This document shows positions 1 through 10,154 of a stretch of 64,000 nt of DNA, piece by piece. The position numbers and the translations under genes are program-made. The stretch spans positions 38,168 through 102,167 of the forward strand of contig CAYLYP010000003.1 in the NCBI GenBank assembly GCA_964387795.1, read 5' to 3'. The stretch's first letter is position 1. Every line of letters begins with the position of its first letter. The notes under the pieces are model-generated. The model saw nothing but the letters and a program-made list of their open reading frames with translations, had not been told where the DNA came from and did not search any database. Origin of the DNA: CAYLYP01 sp964387795 (GTDB lineage: Bacteria; Bacteroidota; Bacteroidia; Bacteroidales; UBA7960).

Positions 1-999
1 CAAATCATTGATTTAGGACATATTAGCCCACCCGAATTGTTCGGTCTTCGGGAAGAGCGCCTTAGCTTGATAAAAAGGATTTTTCCCAAGTTAAAGATTT
101 TAAACAGGGGCCAAATCATTAAAATAATGGGCGATGAGGAAGAAATTGAATACTTTTTGGATAAGTTTAATAAAATTCTCGGGCACTTTGAGAGATATGG
201 CAAAATTTCCGATGAAAATATATTGGAAATAGCCACTTCAGAGGAAGCACCTGGCTCTGCTAACCTTCCGGCAGACGATTCAACAATCCTTGTTCACGGA
301 AAAAATGGAATCCTTATTAAAGCACGCACTGTAAATCAAATCAGGATGGTAAATAGCTATGCCACCAATGATATGATTTTTGCCATTGGACCTGCAGGTA
401 CAGGAAAAACATACACCGCTGTTGCTCTTGCTGTCAGGGCTTTAAAAAACAAAGAAGTAAAACGGATTATCCTAACCCGACCCGCTGTTGAAGCTGGTGA
501 AAACCTTGGGTTCCTGCCAGGAGACCTGAAAGACAAACTTGATCCTTATCTCCAGCCACTATACGATGCCCTCAGGGATATGGTACCACCTGCCAAACTG
601 GCTTCATATCTTGAAGATGGGACTATTGAAATTGCACCTCTGGCTTTTATGAGAGGCCGCACACTTGATAATGCCTTTGTTATTCTGGATGAAGCACAAA
701 ATGCAACTACCAGCCAGCTTAAAATGTTCCTGACTCGTATGGGGCGTAATGCCAGATTTATTATCACAGGTGATATTACTCAGGTAGACCTGCCCAGAAA
801 TCAGTCTTCAGGCCTGATTCAGGCAATCCGTTATCTTGACAATATTCAAGGTATTGATTTCATCTTCCTTAATGACAAGGATGTCTTACGCCACCCACTT
901 GTCTCAAAGATTATCAACGCTTACAAAGAAAAAAGCGAAGTCCCGGATAAACAAAACGAACCATCAAAATATAAACCCAATGACCCCAAGACAGAATAA
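1..999 (+). CDS. phoH: PhoH-family ATPase, 5' end outside window
   Basis: PhoH-like P-loop ATPase, a cytoplasmic protein of the phosphate-starvation-inducible/YbeZ type that binds ATP and is linked in other bacteria to RNA and ribosome metabolism. The reading frame is open from base 1 (QIIDLGHISPPELFG...), so the true start lies left of the window; an apparent TTG start at 37 is internal. Walker A is GPAGTGKTYT and Walker B is VILDEAQNAT, followed by the TGDITQVDLP motif typical of the family. The N-terminal KH-like part (FPKLKILNRG...GDEEEIEYF) is present. The 3' end overlaps purC by 20 nt, so the two are translationally linked. Family assignment is secure; the cellular role is inferred. Confidence 0.93.
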   Translation, partial: QIIDLGHISPPELFGLREERLSLIKRIFPKLKILNRGQIIKIMGDEEEIEYFLDKFNKILGHFERYGKISDENILEIATSEEAPGSANLPADDSTILVHGKNGILIKARTVNQIRMVNSYATNDMIFAIGPAGTGKTYTAVALAVRALKNKEVKRIILTRPAVEAGENLGFLPGDLKDKLDPYLQPLYDALRDMVPPAKLASYLEDGTIEIAPLAFMRGRTLDNAFVILDEAQNATTSQLKMFLTRMGRNARFIITGDITQVDLPRNQSSGLIQAIRYLDNIQGIDFIFLNDKDVLRHPLVSKIINAYKEKSEVPDKQNEPSKYKPNDPKTE

Positions 1000-1966
1000 A
1001 CAAAAAACCTTAGTAAACGCAATTACTGAGACCAGCTTTCAATTCCCTGGCCAGACTGCTTTTTATAAAGGTAAAGTCAGGGATGTTTATACAATTGATG
1101 ATAATATCCTTATCATGATTGTAACTGACAGAATCTCTGCTTTTGATGTTGTACTTCCAAAAGGTATTCCTTATAAGGGGCAGGCATTAAACCAAATCGC
1201 TTCAGGTTTTTTAGATGCCACCTCTGATATTGTGCCCAATTGGAAAATTGCTTCCCCTGACCCAATGGTCACGGCAGGTATTTCTTGCAACCCTTTTAAA
1301 GTTGAGATGGTTATCAGGGGCTATTTGTCTGGACATGCATGGAGGCTTTATCAACAAGGGGCAAGAACCATTTGTGGGGTAAGGATGCCTGAAGGATTAA
1401 AAGAAAATGACCCATTCCCCACTCCTATTATAACCCCTACTACAAAAGCCGCTGTTGGCCATGATGAAGACATCTCTGCAATGGATATCCTAAGCCATCA
1501 TATTGTCCATCCTGCTCATTATGAACACCTGGAATACTATACCCACGCTCTCTATAACAGGGGCTGTCAGATGGCAAAAGAAAGAGGGCTTATCCTTGTC
1601 GATACCAAATATGAATTCGGTTATAATGATGACCAGATTTATCTGATTGATGAAATCCATACCCCGGATTCCTCAAGATACTTTTATCTGGATGGTTATC
1701 ATGAACGTCAGGAACAAGGCCTGCCGCAGAAACAACTCTCAAAAGAGTTTGTCCGCCAGTGGCTAATAGAAAATAACTTTCAGGGGAAAGAAGGACAGGT
1801 AGTCCCTGATATGAGCGATGAATTTGTAAATCAGGTTTCAGATCGCTATATCGAATTGTATGAACAAATAACAGGCTCTGGATTCGTTAAAGCTGATGGC
1901 AAAGATATCCCTGGAAGGATTGAGCAAAACTGCCTTAACTTCATTTCAGAACACGCAAAAAAATAA
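980..1966 (+). CDS. purC: Phosphoribosylaminoimidazole-succinocarboxamide synthase (SAICAR synthetase)
   Basis: Catalyses ATP-dependent condensation of CAIR with aspartate to give SAICAR in purine synthesis. The sequence has the N-terminal GKVRDVY motif, VTDRISAFDVV, the VVIRGYLSGHAWR-like block (VEMVIRGYLSG), and LILVDTKYEFGY...LIDEIHTPDSSRY, all hallmarks of PurC. The ATG at 980 inside the end of phoH was chosen (328 aa). A longer open frame from 836 would add 48 residues lying wholly within phoH with no resemblance to the family. The phoH-purC order is one I know from Bacteroidetes genomes. The protein is cytoplasmic. No hairpin terminator is obvious directly after the stop. Confidence 0.95.
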   Translation: MTPRQNKQKTLVNAITETSFQFPGQTAFYKGKVRDVYTIDDNILIMIVTDRISAFDVVLPKGIPYKGQALNQIASGFLDATSDIVPNWKIASPDPMVTAGISCNPFKVEMVIRGYLSGHAWRLYQQGARTICGVRMPEGLKENDPFPTPIITPTTKAAVGHDEDISAMDILSHHIVHPAHYEHLEYYTHALYNRGCQMAKERGLILVDTKYEFGYNDDQIYLIDEIHTPDSSRYFYLDGYHERQEQGLPQKQLSKEFVRQWLIENNFQGKEGQVVPDMSDEFVNQVSDRYIELYEQITGSGFVKADGKDIPGRIEQNCLNFISEHAKK

Positions 1967-2045
1967 TTGATTTTGAATTTTGTTTTGTATTTAGGGATTT
2001 TTTGAATACCCTAATAAAACCCATTCACTTAAGGAACAAATAATA

Positions 2046-2882
2046 ATGACTGCAAAGCTAGAAAAACATCAAGTCCGTGACCGCATTCATGAAATTGTTT
2101 TTGAAGCTGATACAAAAGCTGGAAAAACATTTGATGTTTTACTGATTGTGATGATCCTGCTTAGTATCATTACTGTTTTTCTGGAAAGCATAAAAGAAAT
2201 CCAGAATGATTATAGGCACTTATTACATATTGTGGAATGGGGTTTTACAATCATTTTCTCAATCGAGTATCTTTTAAGGCTTTATTGCGTCCGAAAACCT
2301 ATCTCATACGCAACAAGCTTCCTGGGGCTTATTGACCTGATGGCAATACTTCCAACTTATATTAGTATCCTTATACCAGGTACACAAATGCTCCTGGTTA
2401 TCCGTATCCTACGATTAATGAGGGTTTTCAGAATATTTAAACTCGCCGGGTTTCTTAAAGAAGGCATGTTGATTACAAAGGCGCTCAAAGCAAGTAGAAA
2501 TAGGATAACAGTGTTTCTATTTGGAGTAGTCCTTTTAGTTACGGTCATTGGAGCTATCATGTACCTTGTTGAAGGAGGAGATAATCCTGGTTTTTCATCA
2601 ATTCCACGAAGTATCTATTGGGCTATCGTTACCCTTACTACAGTTGGATTTGGCGATATTACCCCCCAATCAGGCCTGGGACAATTTCTCTCTGCAATCA
2701 TTATGATTATGGGCTATGCCATTATTGCTGTTCCTACTGGGATTGTTACTGCTGAGATGACAAGGGGCATCCTCAGGCAAAACCAGATAAGCACTCAAGC
2801 ATGCAGAAATTGTGGAAAAGAAGGACATGAAACAGATGCTAAGTATTGTAAGTTTTGCGGACACCTGCTTAATGACGAATAG
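2046..2882 (+). CDS. Voltage-gated-type potassium channel with C-terminal zinc ribbon
   Basis: Six-transmembrane ion-channel protein of 278 aa in the inner membrane. The S4-like segment VIRILRLMRVFRIFKLAGF carries regularly spaced arginines, and the pore loop has the K+ selectivity filter TTVGFGD before the last transmembrane helix. After the pore helix the protein ends in a short CxxC...CxxC module (CRNCGKEGHETDAKYCKFCG), a zinc-ribbon-like tail instead of the usual RCK/TrkA domain. It starts 79 nt after purC, possibly with its own promoter. K+ conduction is inferred from the filter. The tail could sense redox state or zinc, which is speculation. Confidence 0.9.
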   Translation: MTAKLEKHQVRDRIHEIVFEADTKAGKTFDVLLIVMILLSIITVFLESIKEIQNDYRHLLHIVEWGFTIIFSIEYLLRLYCVRKPISYATSFLGLIDLMAILPTYISILIPGTQMLLVIRILRLMRVFRIFKLAGFLKEGMLITKALKASRNRITVFLFGVVLLVTVIGAIMYLVEGGDNPGFSSIPRSIYWAIVTLTTVGFGDITPQSGLGQFLSAIIMIMGYAIIAVPTGIVTAEMTRGILRQNQISTQACRNCGKEGHETDAKYCKFCGHLLNDE

Positions 2883-2892
2883 ATTTTTAATG

Positions 2893-2936
2893 ACAAAGAC
2901 AAGCTTCAATAATCAACTATTGAAACTTGTCTTTGT
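2893..2936. terminator. Bidirectional stem-loop between convergent genes
   Basis: A 19-bp inverted repeat (left arm 2893-2911, right arm 2918-2936) with a 6-nt loop and one imperfect pair that becomes G-U on the minus transcript. It lies between the channel gene (plus strand, ends 2882) and the MBG-repeat gene (minus strand, ends 2983). Only a weak T-rich stretch follows it on the plus strand. Confidence 0.7.
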
Positions 2937-2982
2937 TCTATCTTTAAATGCATTTTCCCAAATGTGCTAATCATCAGGAAAA

Positions 2983-5900
2983 TTAATCCTTTACAGCTTT
3001 CCTTATCCAAACTGTGCCATCTTTCCCTATTATCATGACTATATATACTCCTTTTGGCAAGGTTGTTTTTAGGCAATACCTTGAATAACCTTCAATATTT
3101 TGCTCAAATACCTGCTTGCCCCCCAAATCATATATAATCAAGCGACTCCCTTCTTTAAGGTTCTCTATCAATAATTGATCCTTAAATGGGTTTGGGTATA
3201 TTTTGATATCCTCTTCCATCTCTGGCCTAAACCCGCCTTCTTCCATCAATACCTGGACAAGGATATCAAGGCCATCAACTACAAACGCTCCATAATAGTC
3301 CAGAAAACCTTCACGGCTCACTACAAAACTATAATTATCATCAAATAAGTTTATATCTGCTTCCCCATTCTGATCTGAATACAGCATATTTCCATCAATA
3401 TGTATTATAGCATTTTGAATTGGGATCCCATAATAAGTTACCAAAAAAGTAACACGGTGTAATTGAGGAATTGTATCTTCAACAACAACATCAACAAGGC
3501 CTGTCACTGTATTAAAATTAAAAATATCAGAAGGATTGAATATCACCTCTGCCTGGTATAAACCTGATGACAAAGGAACATATTCAGGATCAACAAAAGA
3601 AAACACCCCCTCAGTTGATGCCTGTCCACCGGAAAGAATGGAAGCAGAAAGCGCTTCACCTATTTGAATATGCGATGCAACTGGCCATTCATCAATAGAA
3701 GGTATAGCCTTATTAACAACAATTGAAACTACACCCTGCACAGGAAGATAAATTAAAGTATCTTCTGGATTAAAGGTCACTGAGGCTTCATAAATTCCTG
3801 CTGATGGCATTTCATCAGGATTATCAAAAGAAAAACTCCCGGCAACAGGGTTTCCATTAAACGTTGCACCCCCTCCGCTAAGGACTGATGATCCAACAGT
3901 CTGCCCATAGCTTATCTCAGAAGCTATCGGCCATTCTATCTCTGGCTCAAACATATCACTTATTGTCATCGTTGCAGTCTGGCTTCCCTGATAATTTCCA
4001 TCTATTACTGTTGCGACCACTTCATAGGCTCCAATTGCAGAAGGTGGGTCAATACTCCCATTATATGTCACAGATACAGCTAAACCGGGTGGTTCAGTAT
4101 TTACTGTAACCTCTTTGGGAGTCCCATCATAAATATGATTTAGGTTTGTAATTACAACCAAAGCCTCTGCCTGCGAAATAACAAAAGTCGCAGTGGCATA
4201 TCCCTGATAATTATTCTCGGTGATGACAACATTAACCTCATATTCCCCAACCGTTACCGGAATATCATCAACTCCATTATAGGTAATACTATATACTAAT
4301 CCCGGGGGATTTGTTTCTACACTCACCTGTAAAGGCAAACCGGTATAGGTCTGGTTCAAATCACCAATCAACACTTCAGCCAAAGCCTGATTTACCAAAA
4401 CGCTCAACTGCGAAACAAGCTGGTTATAATTTATCTCATCTTCAGGAATATAAACCACTTCAACCTGGTGCGTGCCTGCATCAAGGACTAGTGATGGATC
4501 TACAAATGCAAATTCCCCTTCTGGACTGGCTATCCCTCCACTTAATATGGAATTCCCCAGTGACTCTCCATAAGTAATATCTGTGGCTGCCGGCCATTGA
4601 CTTACAACAGGATTTGCCTTTTCTATTTCAAAGACAGCACTTGCTTCGCCCTGATAATTCAAATCAACAATTTCTGCCTCAACATTATAAACCCCTACGT
4701 TTACTGGAATATCAATCTGGCCGTTATAAGTTATCGAAACATTTAAGCCCGCAGGGGTTGTGCTATATAAAACCCCCACCGGGCTTCCTGTATATACAAT
4801 AGTAAGCCCCGAAATCTCAATAGTAGCCATTGCTTTTTCAACAATTACTGAAACAGTTCCATACACAGTTTCAAAATTCAATGCATCTTCCGGGACAAAC
4901 ATCACTACTACTTCGTGTGTTCCGGCTGGAAGACTTAAGCTTGGATTCTGGAAAAGGAATAAACCAGGAATGGAAGCTTGTCCCCCACTTAATATTGAAG
5001 CAGAAAGAAGCTGGCCATATACAATATCTGAAGCGACAGGCCATTGGTTGATTACTAACGAACCTTGTTCAACAATAATGGTTACACTTCCGCTCACCTG
5101 ATTATAATTTGCCTGGTCAACCGGGATAAATATCACATTAACTGAATAAGTTCCTGCTGCTAACAATGCTGCAGGGTTCTCAAACACAAAAGACCCTGGC
5201 ACAGATGCAACACCTCCACTTAGTGTTGATTGGGATAATATTTGTCCATAGGTAATATTTGAAGCTACCGGCCATAATGAGATATCAGGGGTAGATTTCC
5301 CAATCACAAGTGTTGCTGTCTGTGAACCCTGATAATTATTCTCGTTTATTGTAACATCAACATTATATGAACCTGCATTGACAGGTGCAGAGGGCTGCCC
5401 GTTATATGTAACACTTACCGAAAGGCCTTCAGGATTAGTGGTAACACTCACTGCTCTCGGGGAACCATTATAGGTCTGGTTCGTATTCCCAATTACTATG
5501 GAAGCAGTTGCTTTTCCAACCGAAACATTCACAAATCCTGAAAGGCTATTGTAATTTTGGTTGTTTGTTGGGGCAAATACCACCTCTGCATTATAAACCC
5601 CTGCTGATGGTATAAACGTTGGATTAGCAAAACTAAATGCCCCGCCTATATTTGCTGAACCTCCACTAAGAACAGAAACTGAAAGTGTCTGTCCATAAGT
5701 GATATCAGAGGCTGTTGGCCATGTTGAAACAATTGGGTTTGCCTTCTGAATCGTAAGTATTGCATTTGCTGTTCCCTGATAATTATCATCCGAAATTGTA
5801 ACAACCACATTATAAGTTCCTGCATTAACAGGCGAAACAGATGACCCATTATAAGTTACCAAAAATGAAAGCCCCGAAGGTGATGTTGTAACAGTCACAT

Positions 5901-8900
5901 TATGTGCAAGCCCGTTATAAACCTGAGTTATATTGGTAATCGTAATCGTTGCATTTGCTTTGTGAACAACAACAGTCACATTTGAACTCACAGTAGTATA
6001 GTTCTGCAAATCTGAGGGTGTAAATTTAACTGAGGCACTGTAGTTCCCTGCTCCCGGAACATAAGATGGATTCGTGAATGAAAATGAACCTTCAGTGTTT
6101 GCACTTCCTCCACTTAGTGTTGAAGCCGAAAGAGCCTGCCCATAGGTGATAGCAGATGCTATAGGCCAGGTGCTTACTACAGGGCTTGCTTTTGAAACAA
6201 CCAATGTAGCAGTGGAACTGCCTGAATAATTGTCTTCATCAATGCTTACTGCCACATTATAACTACCGGCATTAACAGGCACAGCCCCTGAACCATTATA
6301 GGTAACATTTACATTTAAGCCTGCCGGGTTTGTTGTTATTGTTACAGGGCGGGGTGACCCATTATAGGTCTGGCTGATATTACCAATGTTTATTGTTGCT
6401 ATGGCTTTATTAACAGTCACCTGCACCGAACCTGTAACACTGTTATACAATATGGTATTTACAGGTGTAAAAACAACATCCACTGAATGCAATCCCGCAC
6501 CCAATACAAGTGTTGGGTTGGAAAAAGCAAAAGAACCTGCAACAGCAGTGCCCCCATCACTGGCTGAACCTCCACTGAGAACTGAATTACCCAGACTTTG
6601 CCCATACACTATCGATGAGGCTGTTGGCCATACGATTACCGGGGTCACCTTATCATTAATCACCATCGTTGCACTTGCCGAACCCTGATAGTTTAATGCA
6701 TTGATAGTGACAACTACACTATAACTTCCTACCGCAGAGGGGGCTGTCGTACTTCCATTATAGGTTATTGTATAGGATAACCCTTCGGGTGTGGTGGCTA
6801 CTGTTACCGTTTTGGGGTTACCATCCCAGGTATGGCTAAGATTTGATATCGAAATCCCTGCAGTCGCTTTATTAACTGTCAGCGTTGCAGTTGAAGAACC
6901 CTGATAGTTCGTTTCATTTATTGTTGCCACTACATTATAAGTACCCGCATTTACAGGCACAACACCTGAACCATTATAGGTGACATTTACAGTCAGACCT
7001 TCCGGGCTTGTTGTAACAGCCACTGCCCTTGGCAAACCATTATACGTTTGGGTTGTATTTGAAATACTAACAGTTGCATTCGCTTTGTTTACTATTACAT
7101 TGACTATACCTGATACGGTATTATAGTTTGTCTGGTCTGCTGGGGTAAACAAAACTGCTGCAGAATAGGTTCCAACAGGAGGAACAATACTTGGATTAAC
7201 AAATGAAAAACTTCCTGGAACACTAGCTGCCCCGCCACTTAATGTGGAAGAGGATAGGGTTTGCCCAAATGTTATAGCTGAGGCAAGCGGCCAGGTAGTA
7301 ACTGTTGGGGTAGCTTTATTAATTGTAAGTGTGGCATTTGCTGAACCCTGATAATTGGTTTCATTAATTGTTGCAACAACGGCATACGATCCAACATTGG
7401 ATGGCACTGTTGCTGACCCATTATATGTTATACCTACAGTTAAGCCTGTCGGATTGGTTGTAACTGTTACCGGCCTTGGTGAACCATTATATATCTGGCT
7501 TGTGTTGGTGATTGTAACTGTTGCGCTTGCTTTATTAACTGTAACGTTAACTGTCCCGATTACAGTATGATAGTTTATTTCATCTGTCGGTGTAAATACA
7601 AGCGAGGCGCTATAAGTTCCAGCCTGGGGCACATGGGCAGGGGCAGTAAATGAAAATGAACCGGGCACACTTGCCGCCCCTCCACTTAATGTTGATTGTG
7701 ATAGCGCCTGTCCATAAACAATTGAAGAGGCACTTGGCCAAACAGATACTGTTGGCGTTGCCTTAAAAACATTTAAGGTTGAGCTGGCTGAACCATTGTA
7801 ATTCGCTTCGTTTATTGTTGCCACAACACTATAGGAGCCTGCATTAACAGGCGCTGTTGCTGAACCGTTATAGGTAACATCAACCAATAGTCCTTCAGGA
7901 TTTGTTGTTATTGTAACAGGACGTGGCAAACCATTGTATGTCTGGGTTGTGTTTGTTATCGTTACTGTGGCATTGGCTTTATTAACCGTAACATCAACTA
8001 CACCTGATACTGAATTATAGTTTACAGCATCAGCAGGGCTAAAAGTCACATTAGCGGAATAGGTGCCCACAGGAGGAACAACTGCCGGATTGGTAAAAGC
8101 AAATGAGCCTGCCACACTTGCTGTGCCACCGCTTAACACAGATAAAGATAAAGCCTGACCATAAGTAATGGCTGAAGCTACCGGCCATGAAGATATTGTG
8201 GGTGTCAGCCTGGATATAGTTAATGTCGCTGAAGCATTTCCCTGATAATTTGTTTCATTGATTATTGCTTCAACATCATATGAACCTGCGTTTACCGGCT
8301 CAACGGATGACCCATTATAAGTAACAGCAACCGTTAATCCTGCAGGATTGGTTGTGATGCTTACAGGTCGTGGTGAGCCATTATAAACCTGACTGGTATT
8401 ATTGATGCTCACAGTAGCAATGGCTTTATTTACAACCACATCTGCCTGGCCGATGACTGAATTATAATTACCTGCATCCGTTGGGATAAAATTTACTGAT
8501 GCACTATAAATACCTGCATCTGGTGTAAAGGTTGGATTTGTAAATGAAAAAGTCCCGGCAACACTTGCTTCGCCCCCACTTAATACTGAAGCAGATAATG
8601 CCTGCCCATACGAAATTGCAGAAGCTACAGGCCATGCATTCACTATTGGTGTAGCTTTGTTTATCGTTAAGCTTTCACTTGCTGTGCCCTGATAATTTGG
8701 ATCGTTGATAGTTGCAACTACTGTATATGAACCTGCGTTAATGGGTACAGTAGTCAAACCATTATATGTTACATCTACTGATAATCCTTCAGGGCTGGTG
8801 CTTATACTTACAGGGCAAGGCAAGCCATTGTATGTCTGGATTAAATCTGTAATACTGATGGTTGCAAAGGCTTTATTCACTTCAACATTCACTGAACTGA

Positions 8901-10029
8901 GGAGGATGTTGTAATTCACAATATCTGTAGGGCTAAAAACCACTTCAGCAGCATAAGTCCCTACAGGAGGAGTAATTGATGGATCTGAAAAATTAAAAGT
9001 GCCCGGAACATTTGCTGTCCCTCCGTTCAGACTTGAAGAGGATAATGCCTGCCCATACGAAATTGATGATGCTGTCGGCCAGGCTGAAACAAGCGGATCT
9101 GCCTTGTTAACCGTTAATGTTTCGCTTGCCGTGCCCTGATAATTCATTTCATTTATCGTTGCAACAACAGTATAGGTTCCAGCATCAACAGGAACAACTG
9201 ATTCTCCATTATAGGTAACATCAACAGTTAAACCTGTCGGATTGGTTGTTATTGTAACTGCTCTTGGAGAGCCATTATAAATCTGGCTTAAACTACCAAT
9301 GGTAATACTTGCTGTTGCCTTTTCAACATTCACATCCACTGTCCCTGATACTGTATTATAATTAGTCAAATCATCAGGGGTAAAAATGACATCTGCTCCA
9401 TAAACACCTGCATCCGGCACATAAGTCGGATTATCAAAGGAAAATGAACCTGGAACACTTGCTGTTCCACCACTTAAAACAGAAGCAGATAATGACTCCC
9501 CATAAGTAATATCAGAAGCAGCAGGCCAGGCTATAATATCAGGTGTCATCTTTCCAATCGAAATCGTGCCTGCCAATATACCTGTCAGGATATTAATCCC
9601 TGAAGCATCCACAATAAATGCATTCTGGGGAGTAAAGACATAAGGCCCTTGAATTGTTGGTGTTTGTACTTCAAAGGTGGCTATTGTGCCCGAATTCAAT
9701 AAATACAAATCATTTGTTGAGGAATAACTGATAATCCTTAAGATATTCCCATCGATAATACTTGCTGATATCACATGGTTGGTTATCCGGGAGGGAGACA
9801 GGCTTATTGAGTTGCTTTGATAGCTAAAGCCATCCGGCAAAGGGATATCAAGCTGAAATGCAGCAAAAGGATTGTCATTATTCACATAAACCTCTATGCT
9901 CATTGTTGATGCTGCTGAACCCAGTCCATCACTAATACCAATAACATTGGCAGCTCTTGTGGTACTTATGCCCAGGAACAAAGCCAAAAACACTAACAGG
10001 TATGAAATATATTTTTGAATGTTTTTCAT
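2983..10029 (-). CDS. Giant T9SS-secreted adhesin-like protein with cohesin-like domain and 27 MBG-type repeats
   Basis: A 2348-aa exported protein. Residues 1-27 form a signal peptide (LLVFLALFLG...TRA). Residues about 28-160 form a beta-rich cohesin-like domain (MSIEVYVNNDNPFAAFQLDI; GTIATFEV). Residues 161-2185 are 27 modules of about 75 aa in two alternating types: 14 'A' modules (WPxASxIxYGQxLSxSxLSGG) and 13 'B' modules (QTYNGxPRxVxxTTxPxGL, VTYNG, AGxYxVxATI). Both resemble MBG-type beta-sandwich repeats. The C-terminus has a carboxypeptidase-regulatory-like segment, then a T9SS sorting domain from about residue 2275 (IYPNPF; LPKGVYIV). It lies 125 nt downstream of the dockerin-bearing protease gene on the same strand and is probably co-transcribed. 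Adhesive or surface-fibre function is inferred; no enzymatic motif is visible. Confidence 0.9.
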   Translation of the reverse strand: MKNIQKYISYLLVFLALFLGISTTRAANVIGISDGLGSAASTMSIEVYVNNDNPFAAFQLDIPLPDGFSYQSNSISLSPSRITNHVISASIIDGNILRIISYSSTNDLYLLNSGTIATFEVQTPTIQGPYVFTPQNAFIVDASGINILTGILAGTISIGKMTPDIIAWPAASDITYGESLSASVLSGGTASVPGSFSFDNPTYVPDAGVYGADVIFTPDDLTNYNTVSGTVDVNVEKATASITIGSLSQIYNGSPRAVTITTNPTGLTVDVTYNGESVVPVDAGTYTVVATINEMNYQGTASETLTVNKADPLVSAWPTASSISYGQALSSSSLNGGTANVPGTFNFSDPSITPPVGTYAAEVVFSPTDIVNYNILLSSVNVEVNKAFATISITDLIQTYNGLPCPVSISTSPEGLSVDVTYNGLTTVPINAGSYTVVATINDPNYQGTASESLTINKATPIVNAWPVASAISYGQALSASVLSGGEASVAGTFSFTNPTFTPDAGIYSASVNFIPTDAGNYNSVIGQADVVVNKAIATVSINNTSQVYNGSPRPVSITTNPAGLTVAVTYNGSSVEPVNAGSYDVEAIINETNYQGNASATLTISRLTPTISSWPVASAITYGQALSLSVLSGGTASVAGSFAFTNPAVVPPVGTYSANVTFSPADAVNYNSVSGVVDVTVNKANATVTITNTTQTYNGLPRPVTITTNPEGLLVDVTYNGSATAPVNAGSYSVVATINEANYNGSASSTLNVFKATPTVSVWPSASSIVYGQALSQSTLSGGAASVPGSFSFTAPAHVPQAGTYSASLVFTPTDEINYHTVIGTVNVTVNKASATVTITNTSQIYNGSPRPVTVTTNPTGLTVGITYNGSATVPSNVGSYAVVATINETNYQGSANATLTINKATPTVTTWPLASAITFGQTLSSSTLSGGAASVPGSFSFVNPSIVPPVGTYSAAVLFTPADQTNYNTVSGIVNVIVNKANATVSISNTTQTYNGLPRAVAVTTSPEGLTVNVTYNGSGVVPVNAGTYNVVATINETNYQGSSTATLTVNKATAGISISNLSHTWDGNPKTVTVATTPEGLSYTITYNGSTTAPSAVGSYSVVVTINALNYQGSASATMVINDKVTPVIVWPTASSIVYGQSLGNSVLSGGSASDGGTAVAGSFAFSNPTLVLGAGLHSVDVVFTPVNTILYNSVTGSVQVTVNKAIATINIGNISQTYNGSPRPVTITTNPAGLNVNVTYNGSGAVPVNAGSYNVAVSIDEDNYSGSSTATLVVSKASPVVSTWPIASAITYGQALSASTLSGGSANTEGSFSFTNPSYVPGAGNYSASVKFTPSDLQNYTTVSSNVTVVVHKANATITITNITQVYNGLAHNVTVTTSPSGLSFLVTYNGSSVSPVNAGTYNVVVTISDDNYQGTANAILTIQKANPIVSTWPTASDITYGQTLSVSVLSGGSANIGGAFSFANPTFIPSAGVYNAEVVFAPTNNQNYNSLSGFVNVSVGKATASIVIGNTNQTYNGSPRAVSVTTNPEGLSVSVTYNGQPSAPVNAGSYNVDVTINENNYQGSQTATLVIGKSTPDISLWPVASNITYGQILSQSTLSGGVASVPGSFVFENPAALLAAGTYSVNVIFIPVDQANYNQVSGSVTIIVEQGSLVINQWPVASDIVYGQLLSASILSGGQASIPGLFLFQNPSLSLPAGTHEVVVMFVPEDALNFETVYGTVSVIVEKAMATIEISGLTIVYTGSPVGVLYSTTPAGLNVSITYNGQIDIPVNVGVYNVEAEIVDLNYQGEASAVFEIEKANPVVSQWPAATDITYGESLGNSILSGGIASPEGEFAFVDPSLVLDAGTHQVEVVYIPEDEINYNQLVSQLSVLVNQALAEVLIGDLNQTYTGLPLQVSVETNPPGLVYSITYNGVDDIPVTVGEYEVNVVITENNYQGYATATFVISQAEALVVITNLNHIYDGTPKEVTVNTEPPGLAVSVTYNGSIDPPSAIGAYEVVATVIDGNYQGSQTATMTISDMFEPEIEWPIASEISYGQTVGSSVLSGGGATFNGNPVAGSFSFDNPDEMPSAGIYEASVTFNPEDTLIYLPVQGVVSIVVNKAIPSIDEWPVASHIQIGEALSASILSGGQASTEGVFSFVDPEYVPLSSGLYQAEVIFNPSDIFNFNTVTGLVDVVVEDTIPQLHRVTFLVTYYGIPIQNAIIHIDGNMLYSDQNGEADINLFDDNYSFVVSREGFLDYYGAFVVDGLDILVQVLMEEGGFRPEMEEDIKIYPNPFKDQLLIENLKEGSRLIIYDLGGKQVFEQNIEGYSRYCLKTTLPKGVYIVMIIGKDGTVWIRKAVKD
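3475..9549 (-). repeat. 27 tandem modules (about 225 bp each) inside the MBG-repeat gene
   Basis: Coding repeats for residues 161-2185. The module order from the N-terminus is (AB)x6, B, A, B, A, B, A, B, A, A, B, A, B, B, A, A, where A is about 77 aa and B about 72 aa. The strict alternation breaks at four doublets: B6B7, A10A11, B12B13 and A13A14. The N-terminal modules look most alike and the C-terminal ones are more diverged, which suggests recent expansion at the N-terminal side. Such repeats are prone to recombination and to assembly collapse. Confidence 0.9.
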
Positions 10030-10154
10030 GTTGGAAAGCTAATAGGTTGAAAATTAAACCCGCCATCTTTAAGCCTTTTAAATTGCTGTCTTAACATAGG
10101 GGTTTATGATTTATCTCTTTTCGGTCATGTTTTAAACCTGGTTTATTTATAAAT

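Noticed and set aside
836..979. N-terminal extension of purC
   Set aside because: Lies completely within phoH in another frame and adds 48 residues absent from the family; the ATG at 980 fits.
3888..8914. Many plus-strand frames of 60-113 codons opposite the MBG-repeat gene
   Set aside because: They are shadows of the repetitive coding sequence with repeated composition and no independent domain.
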